A stretch of DNA of 64,000 nucleotides from Paenibacillus sp. GP183 (GTDB taxonomy: Bacteria > Bacillota > Bacilli > Paenibacillales > NBRC-103111), in assembly GCF_900104695.1 (NCBI RefSeq), contig NZ_FNSW01000001.1:1116001-1180000 (forward strand), given 5' to 3'. Under the pieces are notes generated by a model. It was given only the letters and a program-made list of their open reading frames with translations, searched no databases and was not told where the DNA came from. Below, one piece after another: positions 8,295 through 16,629 of the stretch (position 1 is the first letter of the stretch; every line of letters begins with the position of its first letter). Both the position numbers and the translations under genes were made by a program.

Positions 8295-9872
8295 CTATTG
8301 CGACAAGAGTTGTTGAGCTACAATATAGCCCGACCCTCCATTCACCCCATGACCTGGCCAGGTCGCGGCGCCGAGTATATACACATTCGGAACCGCCGAC
8401 TGATGGCCTGGTTGTCCCGGTAGCGGGCTGAACAGGTAGCTTTGTGCCAGATCGTGCGCGCCGCCGTAGGGATCCCCCGGTCCCGCGTTCGGATTGAATC
8501 GGGCGATTGAGTTCGGTGTTACGACATGTTTTCCGATCACCGCGCTTGGAATGTTCGGAATATGTTTGCTCACAACATTCAGCACGCGTTCTGTAAAACG
8601 CTCCGTGAGATCATGCGTCCAAATGCCATCCCCCACATCGATCTGGCCGGCAGCATCCCCGCGCGGACGGGTTGGCACTTCAAGCACTTGGATGCGCATG
8701 ATCGCCTTGCCTGCGGGCGCACGAGTGGGATCGAGGTTAGTCGAACAGTCGACGGTAAAGGTCGGCTTCGACGGTAGCAAATCGACCATCCCCTGTGCAA
8801 TCGCCAAAGTAAATCCGTCCAGCCCATCTGTCAGGTGAGGCTGACCGACTCGGTTAAAGCGTGCATCCGGCCAGCGTGGCGGCTCGTTGAGTGCCAGATG
8901 GATCTGCACGCAGCCGCGTCCGTATCGATACTGTTTTGCTTGGGCACGCAGCGTCGGGGAGATGTCGCTATCGGCGAGCAGCGTGAGATACAATTGATCC
9001 GGTGTGGTCGAGGCCACGACTGCCTGCTTGGCAAGGTATTTTTTACCCATTGCTGTACGGACGCCAACAGCACGACCGTTCTCCACTAAGATGCGCTCGA
9101 CCTGCGAGTGCGTGAGAATCTCTCCTCCCTGATCCATCACCAATTGTGCCAATGCCTGAACCAGTTTTTCACTTCCGCCTACCGGAATCGGCATCCCGCC
9201 GCTCATAAGTGCCATCACGGTGAGCGGGACCCAAATTCCGCTTCCGACTTCATCCGGTGTGCGGCCAAGATGGGTGACCCAAGAGGCTAACATACCCCGC
9301 ATCACAGGAGACTGGAGGGAGTTTACCGCATGACGAGCAGTCGTAAACAACGACCCCGCAAACGACGAATAGCCGGTGCGACCCTCTTCGTGAAGTAAGC
9401 GCTTGAGGATGGGGGCGGCTTCCAGGCTGGAAAGATCCATGGCAAACAGGCCGAACACATCGTTGACATAAGGATTTAACTGTTCAAAGATGCTTGCCAA
9501 AGCAGTGCCGTCTCCAGGAGCCAAACGTTCCGCCTCAGCGATGAGGTCCTCAAAGGAGCGGGGTAGTACGGCCGTGCGCCCATCTTCCATAGAAACGCCG
9601 GTCGGCAGGTCCGTATTCACATAGCGCAGCCCGCGAGCTTCCAAGGCCTCCCGCAGCTCGGCATAAGCCGGTCCCGTCGTAAAGAGCGGATGAGCGGCCG
9701 CATACACATCATGTTTGAATCCCGGGAGCGTGAGTTCCTCGGTGCGTACGAAGCCGCCCGGGCGATCGTTTTTCTCCAAGACAAGTACGCTGCGACCCGC
9801 GCGCGTTAAGTAGGCAGCGGTTATCAAGGCATTGTGCCCGCTACCGATAATCACTATATCGAAAGTTTCCAT
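8295..9872 (-). CDS. Phytoene desaturase-like FAD-dependent oxidoreductase
   Basis: 525 residues, near the usual length for the CrtI/COG1233 group. The N terminus has an FAD-binding Rossmann motif (DIVIIGSGHNALITAAYLTR) and the downstream LEKNDRPGGFVRTEE that marks this family. Near residues 220-260 comes the GGMPIPVGGSEKLVQAL segment, and the C terminus has the second FAD motif VYILGAATWPGHGVNGGSGY. Members desaturate or isomerise carotenoid-like or other lipids, or act on unknown substrates; there are no other carotenoid genes here. The gene is GC-rich relative to its AT-rich surroundings, suggesting transfer. It appears monocistronic. Confidence 0.88.
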   Translation of the reverse strand: METFDIVIIGSGHNALITAAYLTRAGRSVLVLEKNDRPGGFVRTEELTLPGFKHDVYAAAHPLFTTGPAYAELREALEARGLRYVNTDLPTGVSMEDGRTAVLPRSFEDLIAEAERLAPGDGTALASIFEQLNPYVNDVFGLFAMDLSSLEAAPILKRLLHEEGRTGYSSFAGSLFTTARHAVNSLQSPVMRGMLASWVTHLGRTPDEVGSGIWVPLTVMALMSGGMPIPVGGSEKLVQALAQLVMDQGGEILTHSQVERILVENGRAVGVRTAMGKKYLAKQAVVASTTPDQLYLTLLADSDISPTLRAQAKQYRYGRGCVQIHLALNEPPRWPDARFNRVGQPHLTDGLDGFTLAIAQGMVDLLPSKPTFTVDCSTNLDPTRAPAGKAIMRIQVLEVPTRPRGDAAGQIDVGDGIWTHDLTERFTERVLNVVSKHIPNIPSAVIGKHVVTPNSIARFNPNAGPGDPYGGAHDLAQSYLFSPLPGQPGHQSAVPNVYILGAATWPGHGVNGGSGYIVAQQLLSQ

Positions 9873-10060
9873 CGTATCTCTCCTTATATGATGAGGTATC
9901 CGTAGAAAGATATTCGATTGGTTTATGTCTGATTACAAAAAAAAATTTTGAACGCCAGGTTCTTGCTTCCGGTCTGACTCCCAACGCCATCGCCCCCACG
10001 GACCCGCTACCAAGAAGCATCTTCAGACCTCCTTTAAACACCAGGTACAAGACGTAATCC

Positions 10061-10260
10061 AACTATCGTACCCGTTAGTTCAACAAGCTGCCGGCATAGT
10101 GTCGGCAGCTTGTGACATGGTGTTATCGTAATCGTTTGTGCAATGCGGTTACGTTGTGTTATTTGTCTAAGGATACGGCTATTCATATGATTCTATTTCC
10201 GACTCAACCCAGACTGCCGCGGCAGTCTGTCAATTTCATTATCGTTCTCCGTTACTCAAC
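10061..10260 (+). repeat. Two CCGTTAG repeat units in tandem
   Basis: The first motif AACTATCGTACCCGTTAGTT (10061-10080) is followed by a hairpin AAGCTGCCGG..GTCGGCAGCTT. A second hairpin AGACTGCCGCGGCAGTCT (10211-10228) precedes TTATCGTTCTCCGTTACTC (10239-10257). The arms differ between the two hairpins but remain complementary. Together with a little unassigned sequence this fills the gap between the FAD oxidoreductase and DoxX genes. Confidence 0.7.
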
Positions 10261-10336
10261 AAAATATTTGGCCGACAACGTGCTTTGGCCCATCCACCGA
10301 CATAACAGTCGCTGATAACAATTGAGATGATGCTTT

Positions 10337-10705
10337 CTAAGAAATTGGAAGGATCAAACCATCTGCATTAATTATGGTTAGAACGATGATTAACACAGTA
10401 AAAACGATGGCCGGTGCCGTTTTGCTGATTGGATCTTTGACTCTGAAATGCGCGAGACACGCCAATAACATCGTGATTCCAAGCCAAATGCCAGCCCATG
10501 CGACCGCCCCTACATACCAGTAGCCGATGATGAGCAATGCTGCTCCGATTAACTGGACGACACCTGTGACGACACGAAACCACTGCGGCAGACCAAGATT
10601 CTTAAAAATATCAGCCCAGTATTTGGCCCCTGCGATCTTAGCGCCCCCTGAAAAGGCATAGTATAAGACCAGCAAACTTTGAAGAACAATGGAAAATACA
10701 GTCAT
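10337..10705 (-). CDS. DoxX family membrane protein
   Basis: 122 residues with four hydrophobic helices: SIVLQSLLVLYYAFSGGAKI, a VTGVVQLIGAALLIIGYWYV helix, a GAVAWAGIWLGITMLLACLAH helix, and a final APAIVFTVLIIVLTIIN. The FSGGAKIAGAKYWADIFKNLG loop is characteristic. DoxX proteins are four-helix inner-membrane proteins linked to thiol and redox stress in actinobacteria. It lies 69 bp downstream of the VOC gene on the same strand, probably in one operon driven by the ECF41-type promoter at 11283-11309. This is one of four DoxX-like genes in the window. Confidence 0.85.
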   Translation of the reverse strand: MTVFSIVLQSLLVLYYAFSGGAKIAGAKYWADIFKNLGLPQWFRVVTGVVQLIGAALLIIGYWYVGAVAWAGIWLGITMLLACLAHFRVKDPISKTAPAIVFTVLIIVLTIINADGLILPIS

Positions 10706-10774
10706 TTGGATTTCCTCCCTTTATTTTAAGTAACATAAATTTCCTATTACCATTCTTCAAACCTATATTGATTA

Positions 10775-11197
10775 CTAACGACCTTTTGTGAGGATACGGA
10801 ACGTGATGCCGAATTTATCCGTAACATTGCCGTATGCGGGGCTGAAGAAATTTGCCTGCAGGGGATCGTTCACTTGACCGCCTTCCTTTAATGCATCAAA
10901 ATATTGGAGAGCCTTATCTTTGTCGTTGGTTTGAACCACGATGGTGATTTGCGTTCCCTTCTCGTAGGTGCTTCCAGTAACATGATCGGTAATCTGTAGT
11001 TCCGAATCGCCGATTTTCAAGATGGCATAATTAACCCAGTCCTCCTTTTCCAGAGGCAGTGGAGCCTCCGGATCTTCCGGCATGTCTCCAAATCGCAGCA
11101 TATAGGCGACCTTGGCATCCAGTGCCTTCACGTAAAAATCTATTGCTTCCTGGGCACTTCTGTTCATTTCAAGAAAAGGGATCAAACTCGTAGACAC
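10775..11197 (-). CDS. VOC/PhnB-like (glyoxalase superfamily) protein
   Basis: 140 residues from GTG 11197, chosen because GGAG lies 9 nt upstream; an upstream TTG abuts the site too closely. It follows the PhnB/3-demethylubiquinone-methyltransferase-like VOC pattern: SLIPFLEMNRSAQEAIDFYV, a FGDMPEDPEAPLPLEKEDWV loop, LKIGDSELQITDH, then QTNDKDKALQYFDALKEGG and the C-terminal YGNVTDKFGITFRIL. VOC folds bind a metal between paired beta-alpha modules. The substrate is unknown. It is first gene of the VOC-DoxX operon, divergent from the ECF sigma gene. Confidence 0.87.
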   Translation of the reverse strand: MSTSLIPFLEMNRSAQEAIDFYVKALDAKVAYMLRFGDMPEDPEAPLPLEKEDWVNYAILKIGDSELQITDHVTGSTYEKGTQITIVVQTNDKDKALQYFDALKEGGQVNDPLQANFFSPAYGNVTDKFGITFRILTKGR

Positions 11198-11282
11198 AAT
11201 AATCAACTCCTTAGTTTATATGTTCTTTCCGGGACACCTTCGGTATTCTTCGTATGATCCGGTTTCCCTTGTCACTAACTAT

Positions 11283-11309
11283 GTCGTAAGTCAGCGAGGA
11301 AACGTGACG
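11283..11309 (-). promoter_or_regulatory. ECF41-type promoter of the VOC-DoxX operon
   Basis: Minus-strand CGTCACG (11309-11303), 16 nt, then CGAC (11286-11283), 86 nt before the VOC start. It has the same CACGTTT core and spacing as the divergent promoter at 11366-11392. Confidence 0.65.
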
Positions 11310-11365
11310 GATACGGGTGAAAAAATTTTTAGGATGAGTAAAATGCAGGTCTCGTACATCTCCAC

Positions 11366-11392
11366 TGTCACGTTTGTTGTGTTTCGTACGAC
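11366..11392 (+). promoter_or_regulatory. ECF41-type autoregulatory promoter
   Basis: TGTCACG (11366-11372), 16 nt, then CGAC (11389-11392), 38 nt before the sigma factor ATG. ECF41 sigma factors are known to recognise TGTCACA-N16-CGTC promoters, including their own. Confidence 0.7.
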
Positions 11393-11429
11393 ATATAAGT
11401 AAAAGGAACCGAAGGAAGGAATGTGATAT

Positions 11430-12305
11430 ATGGATCATAATTGGCTTGCCGAACAATTCGAGGCGCATCGGAATCACTTGCAAACGGTGGCTTACCGGAT
11501 GCTCGGATCTTTAAGCGAAGCGGATGATGCCGTACAGGAGTCATGGATACGTCTTAGCCGCACCGATACTAGCGAGGTCGAGAATATGGGGGGATGGCTG
11601 ACAACGATAGTCTCGAGGGTTTGTCTGGATATGCTGCGAACTCGCAAATCGCGGCGTGAGGAGCTTACGCTGATGAGTGTACCTGAACCGGTGAATAGCG
11701 GTCTGGACGGAAGCGATCCCGAGCATGAAACATTGTTGGCCGACTCTGTCGGTCTTGCGATGCTGATGGTCCTTGGAAATTTGAATCCCTCCGAACGCAT
11801 TGCATTCGTATTGCACGATATTTTTGCCTTGTCGTTCTCGGAGATCGCCCCGATTATAGGGCGTAACGAGGCTGCAGCCAGACAGCTTGCGAGCCGTGCA
11901 CGCCGTCGGGTTCAGGGGGCGAAAGCAACTGCTGAATCGGAGGAGTTCAAGCGAAAACGGGAGCTTGTAGATGCTTTCCTAGCTGCGTCGCGTTCTGGAG
12001 ACTTTGAGAAGCTTCTTGCGGTATTAGATCCCGATGTTGTGCTCCGACAAGACCCTGCATTTCCACCGGTCGCAGCATGGCCAGTTGTTCACGGTGCGGA
12101 AGCTGTGGCCAAGGGCTTCGCTGGTCGTGCCCAGGGTGCACGGCCGGTGCTCGTGAATGGATCTGTTGGCGTGGTCGTTGCTCCTCGCGGTCAAATGCTT
12201 TTCGTACTCGAACTCAAGATTGTGGATGGCAAGATCACCGAGATCGACATGATTGCCGATCAAGAGCGGATTCGCCAGCTCGACTTAGCAGAAATGAAAG
12301 ATTGA
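11430..12305 (+). CDS. ECF41-type RNA polymerase sigma factor (SigJ-like)
   Basis: 291 residues, longer than ordinary ECF sigmas because of a C-terminal SnoaL-like domain. Region 2 (residues about 8-75) contains VAYRMLGSLSEADDAVQESW; the linker has VPEPV, close to the ECF41 linker motif. Region 4 (about 110-160) has RIAFVLHDIFALSFSEIAPI with the helix-turn-helix. The SnoaL domain (about 170-285) begins LVDAFLAASRSGDFEKLLAV and includes LDPDVVLRQD. In ECF41 proteins this extension replaces an anti-sigma factor and modulates activity. GAAGGAAGGA precedes the ATG. Its likely regulon includes itself and the divergent VOC-DoxX operon. Confidence 0.9.
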   Translation: MDHNWLAEQFEAHRNHLQTVAYRMLGSLSEADDAVQESWIRLSRTDTSEVENMGGWLTTIVSRVCLDMLRTRKSRREELTLMSVPEPVNSGLDGSDPEHETLLADSVGLAMLMVLGNLNPSERIAFVLHDIFALSFSEIAPIIGRNEAAARQLASRARRRVQGAKATAESEEFKRKRELVDAFLAASRSGDFEKLLAVLDPDVVLRQDPAFPPVAAWPVVHGAEAVAKGFAGRAQGARPVLVNGSVGVVVAPRGQMLFVLELKIVDGKITEIDMIADQERIRQLDLAEMKD

Positions 12306-12385
12306 TGGGTCAGCTTCAAAGAGCAGTTACAATAAATTTGAAACACATTGTCTGCGAAAGTGCGTTTTGTACTTTGTTCAAGACC

Positions 12386-12580
12386 CCATAAAGCTCACTC
12401 ATATGCTTTACATGAGCCTTTCCCCAGGTACAGATAGCAAGCAATATAGAGTGTATACTTTGACCATACTCTGTAATATAATATTCAACTTTAGGAGGAA
12501 TTTGATGATATATTTCCCGATGAACAATATCATGGTGCTCTAAATCCCTTAATTGAGCGGTAAGACATGAAGATTCATCG
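12386..12580 (-). pseudogene. HxlR-family regulator remnant
   Basis: The minus strand parallels the middle and 3' part of the intact HxlR gene at 60367-60750 for about 195 bp, including the segments encoding EYHGIVHREIYRQIPPKVEY-like and YSITEYGKG-like sequence. Frame-disrupting differences, a missing N terminus and the lack of an end show it is dead. It stops just before the IS630-derived element at 12599. Confidence 0.65.
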
Positions 12581-12598
12581 GTAGTATCTCTCGATAAG

Positions 12599-13208
12599 CT
12601 ATATAAGTTGAACTAAAGTGACTGTATTATTGGAAGGATTTACGAGTGCCACTCGTCGAATAAGTAAAGACCACTTAAACGGACGGGTGATGTTATGGAA
12701 ACATTGTCTATGATTGAAAAACTACAAGAGGTTGAGAAGCGTCTTAAGCATGAGAAAAGCCGACGGATGTATGAGCGTTATCAGACTGTGCGCCTTCATC
12801 TTCTTGGGAAAGACAATGCCGAAATTGCGATTAGCATCGGGAGAAAGGAAAGTACCGTAATCGCCTATCTCCGGAAATATCGTAAGAACGGTCTGGATAG
12901 TTTACAAATGAAATTCTCTCCAGGTCCACCTGAACAACTTACCCAAGAGCAACAGGAGCAACTAAAGAAGACGATCCTGGACTCCCTTCCTCATGAAGTT
13001 GGATTCACAGTGAAGTTTAACTGGACGCTGCATATCATTGGAGAATACATCAAACGTGAATTTGGAAAAAGTTATTCCATTCGCGGCGTCTCTAAGCTCA
13101 TGCACCGTATGGAACTCAGCTACACCAAACCAACTTACACCTTGGCTGCCGCTGACGAAGAAAAGCAAAGAGAATCAGAATGTAGCGTCATTAGTTCAAC
13201 TTATATAG
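12599..13208 (+). mobile_element. IS630-derived miniature element with terminal inverted repeats
   Basis: The left end CTATATAAGTTGAACTAA (12599-12616) is repeated in inverted form at the right end, TTAGTTCAACTTATATAG (13191-13208), an 18-bp perfect match. The element is only about 610 bp and encodes just the DNA-binding part of an IS630 transposase. The DDE domain is missing, so it could move only in trans. IS630 elements target TA, and both ends are TATA-rich. Confidence 0.75.
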
Positions 13209-13231
13209 ATAAAGCAGTAACAGAAAAATAA
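12695..13231 (+). pseudogene. IS630 transposase, N-terminal DNA-binding part only
   Basis: 178 codons. Residues about 20-75 form a helix-turn-helix (LHLLGKDNAEIAISIGRKES, then YLRKYRKNGLDSL). Residues about 85-150 are the winged-helix segment of IS630/Tc1-like transposases (EVGFTVKFNWTLHIIGEYIK, then YSIRGVSKLMHRMELSYTKP). The catalytic DDE domain that should follow is absent, and the frame runs through the right terminal repeat before stopping. It could act as a competitor or repressor at IS ends, but that is speculation. Confidence 0.8.
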
Positions 13232-13232
13232 A

Positions 13233-13271
13233 AAGAAAGAAACGAAGGCATGACGTCTTCGTTTCTTTCTT
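13233..13271. terminator. Perfect inverted repeat after the IS630 remnant
   Basis: AAGAAAGAAACGAAG (13233-13247) pairs fully with CTTCGTTTCTTTCTT (13257-13271). The A-rich 5' arm and T-rich 3' arm make it a plausible bidirectional terminator. Confidence 0.6.
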
Positions 13272-13313
13272 ATTTCAGAACCTATTTAAAATTTCTCTTC
13301 ACAGGGGGGTTCC

Positions 13314-13390
13314 AACTAATCTGCCCGTTAGTGGAGTGAAGGGCTACCAAGCGGCAGACTCGGACGCGAAAATAAAGTCCTAGACTGCCG
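13314..13390 (+). repeat. Dispersed CCGTTAG repeat, left motif
   Basis: AACTAATCTGCCCGTTAGTGGAG-type start followed by GAAGGGCTACC..GCGGCAGAC. The right half is not recognisable. Confidence 0.6.
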
Positions 13391-13471
13391 CTGGTTAAGC
13401 TTGTTCGCATGTATTAATGGATTGCGAATATAGTGGATAGAGAATGATAATTTTACTGGAGATGTATCGAA

Positions 13472-14986
13472 ATGCAAAAACAATCTTTTGTACGTGGTAC
13501 GGTTATATTAGCAACAGCGGCTTTTATCACAAGAATACTGGTTTTCGTCAATGGAATCATTTTATCCCGATTATTAGGCACAGAGGGTATCGGATTGCTG
13601 ATGATGGCTCATCCGCTTGTTCCACTTGTTATTACTTTAACGGAATTAGGACTGCCTGTGGCCATATCCAAGCTTGTCTCCGAAGCAGATGCACAAGGTA
13701 ATCCATTGAAAGTGAAACGAATCCTGGTCGTTTCTCTTATCGTTACAGGCACTCTTAGTGTTATTCTAACCCTTATCTCATTCTTTTGTTCTAAGATGAT
13801 TGCATCTGTGTTTTTGCCTGATCAAAGGGCCTATTATTCTATGATTGCCATTACGCCAATCGCGCCAATTATAGCCATATCCGCGGTATTGAAGGGTTAT
13901 TTCCGCGGAAAACAGAATATGAAACCACTCGCTTTTTCTGAAGTCATTGAGCATTTGGTACAGATCATATTTATCTTCGTTATGGTTCGTTTTCTATTGC
14001 CGTATGGCATTGAATATGCAACAGCGGGCGCAATGATCAGTGTCGTTATCGGTGAAGGAGCGGGACTACTCTGTGTGTACTCAATGTTTAGATTGTATAA
14101 CAAGAAAATCGGGATCAAGCACAAACTCTCTGACTCCCTGCTGCTGGGAAAACAAACGTTATTTGAATTATTACATATTGGATTGCCGACAATGGGAAAC
14201 GGTGTTCTTCTTTCGATCTACAGTGCATTTCTACCGATGATTGTAACCAAAAGCATTGGACTCTCGGGAATCAGCACTGTAGCAGCGACAGAACAATATG
14301 GTTTATTGTTCGGCTATGCTTTCCCTTTATTATTTCTTCCAAATTTCATCACGCGATCGCTGTCCACGGCGCTGATTCCTGCCATAAGTGAAGCAATGGC
14401 TAATCATAACGGCATGCTGATGCATCGAAGAATGGATCAGGCCATGCAGATCGCTCTTTTTGTGGGAGCTCCTAGCACAGTTATTTTATATGTATGGGCT
14501 GTTCCGATAACAACCGTTATTTACCATTCTCCGGATGCTGGAGCTCTTTTGAAGATTTTAGCTCCCTTTTTCTTCTTGTATTATTTTGAGTCTCCATTAT
14601 ATGCGATATTATTAGGATTAGGTAAGGCTGCTGCAGTAATGTGGAATAATATCATCGCAAACCTCTGTGAGGTAGTTGCCATTATTATACTTGGTTCTAA
14701 ATTTGGCGTTCACGGAGTTGCAATAGGCCTCGCTTTCGGCATGTTTGTATTGACCCTTCTGAATTTCTCTTCAATTTCAAGCATTATTGGATTTTATGTG
14801 GATATGCGGAACATTATGAAAGCGGCATTTGGTGTGTTAATCATGACAATCTGCGGGATTTCTGCTTTTTCATTCATGGAGCATACCGGGTACGGTCTAA
14901 CGTGGAATGTGTTGGGGACGATTTGTCTGTCAATTCTAGTTTATGTGATGTCACTCAAACTAACCAAGGTGATTAAACTTACTTAA
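13472..14986 (+). CDS. spoVB: Stage V sporulation protein B-like MOP-superfamily flippase
   Basis: 504 residues with 13-14 predicted membrane helices, the length and layout of SpoVB/MurJ-like polysaccharide transporters. The N terminus QSFVRGTVILATAAFITRIL is followed by GIILSRLLGTEGIGLLMMAH, the signature of the SpoVB branch. SpoVB is required for spore cortex formation in Bacillus and is thought to flip lipid-linked precursors. The adjacent convergent cwlD-like amidase also fits a cortex theme. The genes overlap by 8 bp at their 3' ends. Several SpoVB paralogues are common per genome, so exact orthology is not certain. Confidence 0.88.
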   Translation: MQKQSFVRGTVILATAAFITRILVFVNGIILSRLLGTEGIGLLMMAHPLVPLVITLTELGLPVAISKLVSEADAQGNPLKVKRILVVSLIVTGTLSVILTLISFFCSKMIASVFLPDQRAYYSMIAITPIAPIIAISAVLKGYFRGKQNMKPLAFSEVIEHLVQIIFIFVMVRFLLPYGIEYATAGAMISVVIGEGAGLLCVYSMFRLYNKKIGIKHKLSDSLLLGKQTLFELLHIGLPTMGNGVLLSIYSAFLPMIVTKSIGLSGISTVAATEQYGLLFGYAFPLLFLPNFITRSLSTALIPAISEAMANHNGMLMHRRMDQAMQIALFVGAPSTVILYVWAVPITTVIYHSPDAGALLKILAPFFFLYYFESPLYAILLGLGKAAAVMWNNIIANLCEVVAIIILGSKFGVHGVAIGLAFGMFVLTLLNFSSISSIIGFYVDMRNIMKAAFGVLIMTICGISAFSFMEHTGYGLTWNVLGTICLSILVYVMSLKLTKVIKLT

Positions 14987-15722
14987 TCCCCAAATACTCC
15001 TTAATCCCATCCATCATAGCTGCTGCTATTTTGTCTTGATTATTACTCATAAAAAGCGCCTTTTCCTCCGCAGCATTGGACAAAAAACCCACCTCTACCA
15101 AGGCAGCAGGCATAATCGTATTCTTGATTACCCGAAAATTTTCATAATCAACATGAAGGTCTGGAAAGCCTGTAGCTTTCAGCACATGCTTATGAACGAT
15201 TTGTGCGAAAAACATACTGCTTTCTCGATAAAAAAAGGTTTCCGTGCCTTTTGTCATGGAGTTTCTAACCATATTGGCGTGAATGGAAAGATATAGATCG
15301 GCTGAAAGTTGATTGGCCATTATGATCCGATCATTAAGTGGAATAAATGTATCGTCAGTTCTCGTTAAATAGACTGTGACCGCAGGTTCCAAGTCCATGA
15401 GTCTTTTGACTTTAAGTGCTGTGGATAAGGTGAAATCCTTTTCAAGTCGGCCACTAATACCCACTGTACCTACATCAGCACCTCCGTGTCCGGGATCAAT
15501 AACAATTTTATATAAAGGATGCGAATCACCGACCAATTCAATAGTGATTTGCTTTTTTTCCACATTTTGTTTCGGAACACATGTATTTCCTTTAGGGGAT
15601 TCTTCTGCATTAACCTTAGCTCCGTTAAAATAAATTTGTGGAGCTTTAGTGCTTCTTGAAATATCAGACTGTAAAAATATAAGAAAAAGAAAGAAACTAA
15701 GGAATGTAGTCTTTTTTATCAT
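14979..15722 (-). CDS. N-acetylmuramoyl-L-alanine amidase (Amidase_3, CwlD-like)
   Basis: 247 residues. An N-terminal hydrophobic stretch (KKTTFLSFFLFLIFLQ) acts as signal or anchor. The zinc amidase domain spans about residues 70-245: VIDPGHGGADVG with His79, Glu in GRLEKDFTLS, His in LYLSIHANMV and catalytic Glu in ALVEVGFLSN. This matches Amidase_3 enzymes that cleave the peptide from muramic acid. CwlD makes muramic delta-lactam in spore cortex and has a similar short single-domain build. Its 3' end overlaps spoVB. No binding domain is attached. Confidence 0.9.
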   Translation of the reverse strand: MIKKTTFLSFFLFLIFLQSDISRSTKAPQIYFNGAKVNAEESPKGNTCVPKQNVEKKQITIELVGDSHPLYKIVIDPGHGGADVGTVGISGRLEKDFTLSTALKVKRLMDLEPAVTVYLTRTDDTFIPLNDRIIMANQLSADLYLSIHANMVRNSMTKGTETFFYRESSMFFAQIVHKHVLKATGFPDLHVDYENFRVIKNTIMPAALVEVGFLSNAAEEKALFMSNNQDKIAAAMMDGIKEYLGIK

Positions 15723-16262
15723 TCAGAGTTACCCACCCTTTTACTGATAACAAATCCGGCAAAGGTTCCTAAGACCTAGACAAGATTTGTCGGAAATACA
15801 TAAGGGCATTTTTCCTTCTAGGATGTGGATTTTCTATTTAGTCTTTCCAAAATCCAAAATGTCATGATTCCAATTGAGAAAACTGCGCCTCATAAAAACC
15901 TGATGGGTATTAGCCCGTGTAACAATTACAATCAAAAGATGGTCCGTTACATGAAATTGTACGGGGATCGTTAGCATAACCGAAAAACATCTAAACTCCT
16001 GCGGAACATTTACGACTTATACAAAAACGGAGATGTGAAGAAGCAAAAAGAGCTGCCGCGCAGCTCCCTCATCGTGGCTTATGGACTTGCTCACCAAAGC
16101 TATTGTTTTGTACGGATGTCCTTTGATCTATCGTTCTGCCCATTAGCCCAGCGAAGGGCTGCCACACGGATCATTCTGTCATTCAACTATCGTTTCCGTT
16201 AGCATGTTAAATAAAAAGCCGCGACACTGGTCCGCGACTCCAAAATTTGATATTCAACTTTA
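15723..16262. repeat. Intergenic stretch with two CCGTTAG repeat units
   Basis: No gene is seen. A hairpin AGAGCTGCCGCGCAGCTC sits at 16051-16068. One motif CTATCGTTCTGCCCATTAGC (16128-16147) is followed by GAAGGGCTGCC, and a second, CAACTATCGTTTCCGTTAGC, lies at 16184-16203. The first 180 bp show nothing recognisable. Confidence 0.65.
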
Positions 16263-16499
16263 TTACGCTGTTTTTGCGGTCTTTGTCGTCTTTTTATGTA
16301 AAGCCTTTGTCTTTTTAATTTTACTCACAGCGTACTTTTTAGTGTTAGCCTTAGTTGTTTTCTTAGCTGCTGTAATTTTTTTCTTAGCATGGGTTACGGT
16401 GTGTTTAGTTTGATCGGTAGTTTTAGTAGCAGCAAAAGCAGAGTCTGTGAAACTAAACAGTAAACAAGCGGAAAGCCCTAATACGAGTAACTTCTTCAT
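16263..16499 (-). CDS. Secreted Lys/Thr-rich small protein
   Basis: 78 residues: a 23-residue signal peptide (MKKLLVLGLSACLLFSFTDS, cleavage near AFA), then a highly basic tail of Lys, Thr, Ala and His (TVTHAKKKITAAKKTTKANT). The mature peptide has about 20 lysines and no acidic residues apart from its first few. It could bind teichoic acid, DNA or spore polymers, but this is inference from charge only. Histone H1-like low complexity makes homology calls unreliable. The ribosome site GAAAGGAAAC lies upstream of the ATG. Confidence 0.65.
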   Translation of the reverse strand: MKKLLVLGLSACLLFSFTDSAFAATKTTDQTKHTVTHAKKKITAAKKTTKANTKKYAVSKIKKTKALHKKTTKTAKTA

Positions 16500-16629
16500 G
16501 TTGATTTGTTTCCTTTCTCATTTTGTAAGTGCCAATTTAGGTGTCGACTCCTTTAAGGAAAGTATAGCATAAACAGTTTACTTCTTTCGTTAAATACAAG
16601 CTCTTATTGTTGTTGATCGTCATTCGTTT

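Noticed and set aside
9841-10062. 73-codon minus-strand frame upstream of the FAD oxidoreductase
   Set aside because: Overlaps the start of the oxidoreductase gene and shows no family pattern, although a GGAGGT lies before an internal ATG.
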